Below the pieces are notes generated by a model that did not search any database, was not told the origin of the DNA, and was given only the letters and a program-made list of their open reading frames with translations. Below are positions 14,045-18,947 of a stretch of 18,947 bases of DNA, in pieces. The translations under genes and the position numbers were made by a program. The stretch is from WJLG01 sp964602485 (GTDB lineage: Bacteria > Patescibacteriota > Patescibacteriia > Patescibacteriales > WJLG01): contig CAZRQU010000017.1 in the NCBI GenBank assembly GCA_964602485.1, positions 1-18,947 on the forward strand. The letters are read 5' to 3'. Position 1 is the first letter of the stretch. Each line of letters starts with the position of its first letter.

Positions 14045-14101
14045 TACTATTTAATGTAAATAAGTTTATTTTAGACAAATATTAAGAAAAAAGAAAGACA
14101 C

Positions 14102-14130
14102 TTGCATTTTTTAAATTCTTGTGTTAGAGT
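14102..14130 (+). promoter_or_regulatory. Promoter of the rpsF-ssb-rpsR-efp run
   Basis: TTGCAT (14102-14107), 17 nt, TAGAGT (14125-14130), start near 14137. It is divergent from the Arg-rich orphan's promoter, and the 13965-14306 gap holds only these two promoters and the rpsF leader. Confidence 0.5.
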
Positions 14131-14136
14131 ATACCT

Positions 14137-14284
14137 ACAATCAAAAAGTATTACTTACCTTTTCCATATTCATCCAAAGGATGAGTGGCTTTGACTAAAA
14201 GATCAAAGCCAAAGGCTCGAGTTAGCAAGAAAGTTTGTTAATTTGTATCTTTATGGAGAAGGTTCAAATTAGCAAACTTTTTTT
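14137..14284 (+). ncRNA. Structured rpsF leader with terminal attenuator-like hairpin, or a short terminated RNA
   Basis: Three hairpins follow one another. A is TCATCC-aaa-GGATGA (14170-14184). B is GGCTTTGA-(8 nt)-TCAAAGCC (14187-14210). C is a 16-bp stem with one G-U pair, 14230-14245 with 14265-14280, loop 19 nt, ending in a seven-T run (14278-14284). C has all marks of an intrinsic terminator yet sits between the promoter and rpsF. This suggests attenuation of the ribosomal-protein operon, or a separate RNA of about 148 nt. bS6:bS18 leader control exists in other bacteria, but I do not see its known motif clearly. Confidence 0.6.
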
Positions 14285-14306
14285 GTTTAAAAATTAACCA
14301 ATAAAT

Positions 14307-14813
14307 ATGGGAAAAACCAAAAGTTCAGAAAGATCACATTACGAGCTTTTATACATCATTCCTAATAAATACACTGAAGAGGAGGCAAAGGGAATTGATG
14401 AGAAGGTTCAAAAGATCATCACTGATCACGAAGGAGAAGTTACCTATAGCGAGAATTGGGGTAATAAGAAAATGGCCTATCCTATTAAAGGATTCAATAA
14501 TGGCTATTATCTTTTGCATGAGTTCGATCTATGGGGAAAAGACCTTAAAGAGATCAATGATCTTTTAAGGATGAGTTCCGAGACCCTTAGACATCAGATA
14601 GTAAGAATTCCAAGAAGGACTCCAGAGGAAATAGTCAAAGAGAAGGAAGACCAAAAGAAGATAGTTGCCAAAGAAGAGGAGGAGAAGCAGGCCGAACAGG
14701 AAGAGAAAGAGAAAGCCAAAGAGGAAAAGAAGGAAAATGCCAAAAAGAAGACCGACCTCAAGGATCTGGACAAGAAACTGGACGACATCCTTGATTCCAA
14801 CGATCTTTTATAA
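14307..14813 (+). CDS. rpsF: Ribosomal protein bS6 with long charged tail
   Basis: 168 residues; the bS6 core (about 10-105: YELLYIIPNKY, the NKKMAYPIKGFNNGYYLLHEF strand pair, LRHQIVRI) is complete. bS6 binds the 30S platform with bS18. Residues 106-168 are a Glu/Lys-rich helical tail (EEEEKQAEQEEKEKAKEEKK), longer than in most bacteria and likely a single extended helix. No Shine-Dalgarno. Order rpsF-ssb-rpsR is conserved in bacteria. Confidence 0.96.
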   Translation: MGKTKSSERSHYELLYIIPNKYTEEEAKGIDEKVQKIITDHEGEVTYSENWGNKKMAYPIKGFNNGYYLLHEFDLWGKDLKEINDLLRMSSETLRHQIVRIPRRTPEEIVKEKEDQKKIVAKEEEEKQAEQEEKEKAKEEKKENAKKKTDLKDLDKKLDDILDSNDLL

Positions 14814-14814
14814 G

Positions 14815-14908
14815 ACGCTAATCTATTAATGATCACGTTGATCTGCCAATATTATTGTCAATTTATTGAAGATATCCGTAGATTGGCATTTAATTCGTAA
14901 ATTAGCGT
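14815..14908. repeat. Nested inverted repeats filling the rpsF-ssb gap
   Basis: ACGCTAAT (14815-14822) pairs with ATTAGCGT (14901-14908), and inside it TGCCAAT (14844-14850) pairs with ATTGGCA (14882-14888). The gap would fold on itself between the two coding regions. It contains the TAATTCGTAA string also seen in the 7-nt repeat at 12534. Confidence 0.6.
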
Positions 14909-14925
14909 GAGCATAAGCTATCAAT

Positions 14926-15420
14926 ATGAACCTCAACAAAGCTATGATCATCGGTAATCTTACCCGTGATCCAGAAATAAGAAACACTCCAAATGGCCAA
15001 ACAGTAGCTAATTTTTCAGTGGCCACTAATTTTATCTGGACCGATCAGAGTGGTCAAAAGCAAGAAAGGCCGGAATTTCACAACGTGGTGGCTTGGAGAA
15101 AATTGGCCGACATCTGCGGCCAATATCTTAAAAAGGGTTCCAAGGTCTATATAGAAGGTCGAATGCAGACCAGAAGCTGGGACGGTAATGACGGAGTTAA
15201 GCGCTACAAAACAGAAATAGTGGCCGAGAATATGATCATGCTTGGTTCAAGCGGGTCATCACAAGGCGGTAATTTTTCAAGACAGGGGCAGGGGCAACCA
15301 GCTAATAATTACGAACAACCAGCTCCTCAAGGAAATGAGCCTGTTATCGATGTTGATTCTCCCGTCAACGGCCAAAGCAATGATGAGGAAGAGATAAAAG
15401 TAGAGAATATACCCTTCTAA
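14926..15420 (+). CDS. ssb: Single-stranded DNA-binding protein
   Basis: 164 residues, normal length. The OB fold spans about 1-107: MNLNKAMIIGNLTRDPEIR, then FHNVVAWRKLADICGQYLKKGSKVYIEGRMQTRSW. A Gly/Gln/Asn-rich flexible linker follows (108-150). The C-terminal tip EEEIKVENIPF keeps the acidic stretch and final Pro-Phe that recruit repair and replication partners. SSB protects ssDNA during replication and recombination; recA lies nearby on the other strand. No Shine-Dalgarno. Confidence 0.97.
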   Translation: MNLNKAMIIGNLTRDPEIRNTPNGQTVANFSVATNFIWTDQSGQKQERPEFHNVVAWRKLADICGQYLKKGSKVYIEGRMQTRSWDGNDGVKRYKTEIVAENMIMLGSSGSSQGGNFSRQGQGQPANNYEQPAPQGNEPVIDVDSPVNGQSNDEEEIKVENIPF

Positions 15421-15459
15421 ATAATTAAAATTTTAAATTTAAAATATCAAAACAGTTTT

Positions 15460-15510
15460 AAATATCAAATATCAAATTATTTAAAATTTGATATTTAAAA
15501 TTTGATATTT
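15460..15510. repeat. AT-rich heptad palindrome before rpsR
   Basis: AAATATCAAATT (15467-15478) pairs with AATTTGATATTT (15485-15496). The unit AAAATTTGATATTT (14 nt, twice 7) occurs twice in tandem (15483-15496 and 15497-15510), and AAATATC occurs twice from 15460. It ends 7 nt before the rpsR ATG. Confidence 0.85.
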
Positions 15511-15517
15511 ATACGTT

Positions 15518-15739
15518 ATGTCTAATCAAGTTAAAAAAGAAAAAAGTTGTTATTTCTGTGTTAATGATATGCAGGATATTGATTATAAGAATACCGGTCT
15601 TTTGCGAAGGTTTGTTAATTTTCACATGAAGATATTACCTGGAAAAAGAACCGGTGTTTGTGCTTGGCATCAAAGAAAGTTGGCCACAGCTATCAAACGT
15701 TCCCGTATAATGGCCCTATTGTCAACCATACACAGATAA
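15518..15739 (+). CDS. rpsR: Ribosomal protein bS18
   Basis: 73 residues, normal length. Core IDYKNTGLLRRFVNFHMKILPGKRTGVC and AIKRSRIMALLST are bS18 signatures. C11, C14, C48 and H51 form a possible zinc site, the Zn-keeping form of bS18. It partners bS6 on the 30S platform. The preceding palindrome leaves no Shine-Dalgarno. Confidence 0.97.
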   Translation: MSNQVKKEKSCYFCVNDMQDIDYKNTGLLRRFVNFHMKILPGKRTGVCAWHQRKLATAIKRSRIMALLSTIHR

Positions 15740-15761
15740 TTAAGCGACAATTATAGATCTA

Positions 15762-15789
15762 CGATCTTCAATTTTATTATTGAAGATCG
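15762..15789. repeat. Palindrome in the rpsR-efp gap
   Basis: CGATCTTCAAT-tttatt-ATTGAAGATCG is a perfect 11-bp stem. It sits in DNA with a loose 7-nt period (GATCTAC GATCTTC on the left, GAAGATC GAGGATC on the right). No T run follows. The 12-mer AGATCTACGATC at 15755-15766 also occurs at 581-592. Confidence 0.75.
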
Positions 15790-15815
15790 AGGATCGGTAA
15801 TTGAAAATTGAATAT

Positions 15816-16373
15816 ATGTTAAGTTTAAATGAGATAAAGCCCGGAAAATTGATCCTTATGAACGAGGAGCCGTATTTGGTAATGAAGGCTGATCATCACA
15901 AGATGGGTCGAGGCGGAGCTGTTCTTAAGACGAAATCCAGGAATCTGGCCACGGGCAATGTTTTGGAAAAGACCTTTCAAGGAGCTGATAAGGTTCAAGA
16001 GGCTCAGACAGAATCCAAAAAAGTTAATTTTTTGTATAAAGACGAGGACAATGCTTATTTTATGGATAACGATACCTATGAGCAATTCGAGTTATCCATA
16101 AACGATCTGGGCGGGCAAGAAAAATTCTTAAAAGATGGAACCGATGTAGATATGCTTTATTTTGATGATAAACCGATCAGTCTAGAATTGCCGATCAAAA
16201 TGACCTTCAAAGTTACATCCGCTCCTCCGGGGGTAAAAGGAAACTCAGCCGGCAATGTTACAAAGCAGGTAGAGATAGAGACCGGCGCTACGATAACTGC
16301 TCCAATGTTCGTCAACGAAGGCGATGAGATAAGAGTAAATACTGAAACGGGCGAATACGTTGAAAGAGCTTAA
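15816..16373 (+). CDS. efp: Elongation factor P with arginine tip
   Basis: 185 residues from the ATG at 15816; the frame opens at a TTG at 15801 but family alignment favours MLSLNEIKPGK. EF-P enters the E site and helps ribosomes through polyproline. Three domains: KOW-like (1-63, with KPGKLILMNEEPYLVMKADHHKMGRGGAVLK), OB-I (about 65-128) and OB-II (about 130-185, ending TGEYVERA). The tip residue usually modified is R32 (KMGRGG), in place of the lysine of the EpmA system; Arg32 is the residue rhamnosylated by EarP in other bacteria. No modification enzyme is in the window. Confidence 0.97.
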   Translation: MLSLNEIKPGKLILMNEEPYLVMKADHHKMGRGGAVLKTKSRNLATGNVLEKTFQGADKVQEAQTESKKVNFLYKDEDNAYFMDNDTYEQFELSINDLGGQEKFLKDGTDVDMLYFDDKPISLELPIKMTFKVTSAPPGVKGNSAGNVTKQVEIETGATITAPMFVNEGDEIRVNTETGEYVERA

Positions 16374-16403
16374 AACAGTGATAAAAGATAAATGATAAGA
16401 AAT

Positions 16404-16431
16404 AAAAGATCCCGATCACTCGGGATCTTTT
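16404..16431 (+). terminator. efp terminator
   Basis: Perfect 11-bp stem AAAAGATCCCG-atcact-CGGGATCTTTT. It closes the rpsF-ssb-rpsR-efp run. The mirrored A run makes it usable from the other side too. Confidence 0.9.
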
Positions 16432-16472
16432 AGTCTTCTTTTTCAAATCCTCAATTTGAACATTTATCGATC

Positions 16473-16501
16473 AAAAAACCATCGGCTTAAGATGGTTTTT
16501 T
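16473..16501. terminator. recA terminator (bidirectional)
   Basis: AAAAAACCATC-ggcttaa-GATGGTTTTTT, a perfect 11-bp stem with T runs on both strands. It lies 18 nt past the recA stop on the minus strand. Confidence 0.9.
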
Positions 16502-16519
16502 GTATAGCAATTTGATAAT

Positions 16520-17584
16520 TTACTCAGCTTCCTCTTTTGATCTTATTTGTTTGATTATTTCCTTGCGAACCTCTTTCATTAGTTTGGTATCTGACTTCAA
16601 TGATCTTCTGGCATTTTCCCGGCCTACTCCTAGTTTTACTTCTCCGAATGAATATGAGTTGCCGGCCTTTTTAATGACTTCAAGATTTACTCCTAGGTCC
16701 AGTAGGTCGCCTGCCAAAGAGATACCTTCATTATACATTATGTCGAATTCACAGGTTTTGAACGGGGCGGCCACTTTATTCTTGACTATCTTGCATTTTA
16801 CCCGGTTGCCGATGATCTGTTCAGCTTGTTTTATCTGGGCCGCTCTTCTGACCTCTACCCTTAAAGAAGAGTAGAATTTCAGAGCAGTGCCGCCGGTAGT
16901 CGTTTCCGGATTTCCGAACATAACACCGATCTTTTGTCGGGTTTGGTTAATGAAGACCACTACGGTTTTGGTTTTAGAGACTATACCAGTTAACTTTCTT
17001 AAAGCTTGGCTCATCAATCTGGCCTGCAGACCCATGTGAGAGTCACCCATTTCTCCCTCTATTTCCTTGCGTGGTACCAAAGCAGCTACCGAGTCGACAA
17101 CGATCACGTCAACAGCATTGGAGCGAACCAAAGTTTCCAGTATTTCAAGAGCTTGTTCTCCGGTGTCAGGCTGGGAAATAAGCATATCATTCACCTTGAT
17201 ACCTATTTTTTTGGCATAGTCCGGATCAAGAGCATGCTCTGCGTCGATAAAGGCTGCTACTCCTCCCATTTTTTGCGCTTCGGCAATTATGTGTTGAGCT
17301 AATGTGGTCTTACCGGAAGATTCCGGACCGAACACTTCTACTATCCTGCCCCTGGGAACTCCGCCAACGCCCAGAGCCAAATCTAAGGACAAGCACCCGG
17401 AAGGAATAGAGTCGACGTTCACCTTCTTAGCTTCTCCAAATTTCATTATTGCCCCTTCTCCATATTTGGTTTTTATTTGATCTACCGCAGCCATGGCCGC
17501 CTCCAATCGGTCATTTTTCCCTCCTTTGTCTGCCGAAGCCTCTGCGGAGGCAGGCTTGGCGTTTTTCTTGTTTTCTTCCGCCAT
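16520..17584 (-). CDS. recA: Recombinase RecA
   Basis: 354 residues, normal length. RecA forms the ATP-dependent filament on ssDNA for strand exchange and repair. Walker A is G86-PESSGK-T93, the catalytic Glu is in DAEHALD (about 116), Walker B is VIVVDS (159-164), and loop L2 reads GNPETTTGG. Before the core lies a tail with a repeat-derived peptide ASAEASADKGG (12-22). The C-terminal end is KSKEEAE-like but short on acidic residues. It has its own promoter; I see no LexA-type box. No Shine-Dalgarno. Confidence 0.98.
   Translation of the reverse strand: MAEENKKNAKPASAEASADKGGKNDRLEAAMAAVDQIKTKYGEGAIMKFGEAKKVNVDSIPSGCLSLDLALGVGGVPRGRIVEVFGPESSGKTTLAQHIIAEAQKMGGVAAFIDAEHALDPDYAKKIGIKVNDMLISQPDTGEQALEILETLVRSNAVDVIVVDSVAALVPRKEIEGEMGDSHMGLQARLMSQALRKLTGIVSKTKTVVVFINQTRQKIGVMFGNPETTTGGTALKFYSSLRVEVRRAAQIKQAEQIIGNRVKCKIVKNKVAAPFKTCEFDIMYNEGISLAGDLLDLGVNLEVIKKAGNSYSFGEVKLGVGRENARRSLKSDTKLMKEVRKEIIKQIRSKEEAE
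17531..17555. repeat. GC-rich palindrome within the recA N-terminus
   Basis: GCCTC-tgcg-GAGGC (17538-17551), flanked by GCC/GGC, is a compact GC palindrome in otherwise AT-rich DNA. It encodes the ASAEASADKGG peptide, which I recall as recurrent at the ends of CPR proteins. It looks like a short mobile palindrome inserted in frame. Confidence 0.7.
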
Positions 17585-17619
17585 AATATTGTTTGATTAT
17601 TAATATAGTAGTATTCTAT

Positions 17620-17648
17620 ATTATACACCATTTGGAGAAAGTATGTAA
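17620..17648 (-). promoter_or_regulatory. recA promoter
   Basis: On the minus strand: TTACAT (17648-17643), 17 nt, TATAAT (17625-17620). The -10 is perfect. Start near 17613, about 30 nt before the ATG. Confidence 0.7.
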
Positions 17649-17664
17649 TATTGAAATTTATAGC

Positions 17665-17695
17665 AAATTATACTCTTATAATTAGAGTATAATTT
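17665..17695. promoter_or_regulatory. Perfect inverted repeat upstream of the recA promoter
   Basis: AAATTATACTC (17665-17675) and GAGTATAATTT (17685-17695) with a 9-nt centre. It lies 17 bp upstream of the recA -35 and about 50 bp before the divergent promoter at 17744, so a regulator bound here could affect both. It does not resemble the known Gram-positive or Gram-negative LexA boxes. Confidence 0.45.
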
Positions 17696-17743
17696 AATGT
17701 TTTTCATTGTTTATTGTTTGCTATCATTGCCTTGTTAAGGGGG

Positions 17744-17772
17744 TTGACAATCTTTTTAAATTAATATAATAT
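17744..17772 (+). promoter_or_regulatory. Strong promoter upstream of 16S rRNA (P1)
   Basis: TTGACA (17744-17749), 17 nt, TAATAT (17767-17772). Start near 17779. It may be an rRNA P1 promoter or drive the short RNA that ends at 17847. Confidence 0.75.
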
Positions 17773-17778
17773 ATTGAT

Positions 17779-17847
17779 ACAAGATTAGAACAATTTAATT
17801 AGCAAAAATTATGAACAGGATATAAGTTTTTATGTCCCTGTTTTTTT
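17779..17847 (+). ncRNA. Candidate short RNA or terminated leader before 16S rRNA
   Basis: About 35 nt after the predicted P1 start, AACAGGATATAA (17814-17825) pairs with TTATGTCCCTGTT (17830-17842) with one bulge and one G-U, and is followed by TTTTT (T run 17841-17847). This is a terminator-like end, giving an RNA of about 69 nt. A four-codon frame (ATG AAC AGG ATA TAA, 17811-17825) overlaps the stem but has no ribosome site. No known RNA family recognised. Confidence 0.5.
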
Positions 17848-17901
17848 CTAGTCTTTCGGACATTTAAAACTGAATAAACGAAACCTTAATGAATTCCTTT
17901 T

Positions 17902-17930
17902 TTGACGCCGGCAGGCGTCAACTCTATAAT
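17902..17930 (+). promoter_or_regulatory. Second rRNA promoter (P2) with embedded palindrome
   Basis: TTGACG (17902-17907), 17 nt, TATAAT (17925-17930), start near 17937, about 79 nt before 16S. The -35 and half the spacer form the perfect palindrome TTGACGCC-ggca-GGCGTCAA (17902-17921), a likely protein-binding site or a lucky hairpin. The GC palindrome stands out in AT-rich DNA. Confidence 0.65.
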
Positions 17931-17933
17931 CTC

Positions 17934-17955
17934 GAAATTGCTTTTTGGCAATTTC
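17934..17955 (+). repeat. Hairpin at the start of the P2 rRNA leader
   Basis: GAAATTGC-tttttg-GCAATTTC, 8 bp, lies at the predicted P2 start. No T run follows. The rest of 17956-18015 shows nothing I can name; pairing with sequence behind 16S cannot be tested here. The 17585-18015 gap contains no gene. Confidence 0.6.
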
Positions 17956-18015
17956 AAAAATCAAAAGCATTAATTTGCTTCAAATATTAGAGTCAGTTAA
18001 ACGATTCTTTCATTT

Positions 18016-18947
<932 letters not shown>

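Overview
The window looks like a chromosomal segment of a Candidate Phyla Radiation (Patescibacteria) bacterium, probably a Parcubacteria-type lineage. This rests on the 16S rRNA start at the right end, which departs from several near-universal bacterial 16S positions. It also rests on the gene order infC-rpmI-rplT-secG followed by a membrane-anchored peptide-binding protein and RNase J, on AT-rich DNA with compact genes, on an EF-P with arginine at its tip, and on almost complete absence of Shine-Dalgarno sequences before the housekeeping genes. The lineage is inferred from recognised patterns, not from a database search.

Layout. Positions 1-900: a small GIY-YIG nuclease-like gene, tRNA-Leu(TAA), then an intact tRNA-Gly(GCC) bracketed by a 5'-half copy upstream and a 3'-end copy downstream. 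Positions 960-3441: two free-standing genes with their own promoters and terminators, a class II Fic protein and a secreted substrate-binding-like protein. Positions 3477-11675: a long plus-strand run of phosphomannomutase/phosphoglucomutase, infC, rpmI, rplT, secG, a family 5-like solute-binding protein, RNase J and YchF, closed by a bidirectional terminator. Positions 11783-13964: three minus-strand genes (a 95-residue orphan, a THUMP/Rossmann RNA methyltransferase, and a 118-residue Arg-rich orphan), each with a recognisable promoter. Positions 14102-16431: the rpsF-ssb-rpsR-efp run behind a structured leader that ends in a terminator-like hairpin. Positions 16473-17648: recA on the minus strand. 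Positions 17665-18947: a regulatory region with two near-consensus promoters, an early terminator-like hairpin between them, and the first ~930 nt of 16S rRNA.

How the parts work together. Most genes serve translation (IF-3, bL35, bL20, bS6, bS18, EF-P, YchF, tRNAs, 16S), RNA processing (RNase J, RNA methyltransferase), DNA maintenance (SSB, RecA) and envelope traffic (SecG, solute-binding proteins). Sugar-phosphate metabolism is represented by one phosphohexomutase.

The most unusual signal is non-coding. Several predicted promoters (roughly -35 / 17 nt / -10) have an inverted repeat overlapping or directly following the start of transcription, and many gaps hold AT-rich palindromes, some built on a 7-nt period. 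The best candidates for something undescribed are the tRNA-Gly with flanking half copies joined at GC hairpins, the ~186-bp coaxial palindrome that would form the whole leader of the methyltransferase gene, the rpsF leader/attenuator, and the small terminated transcript predicted upstream of 16S rRNA. All promoter, terminator and structure calls were made by eye.
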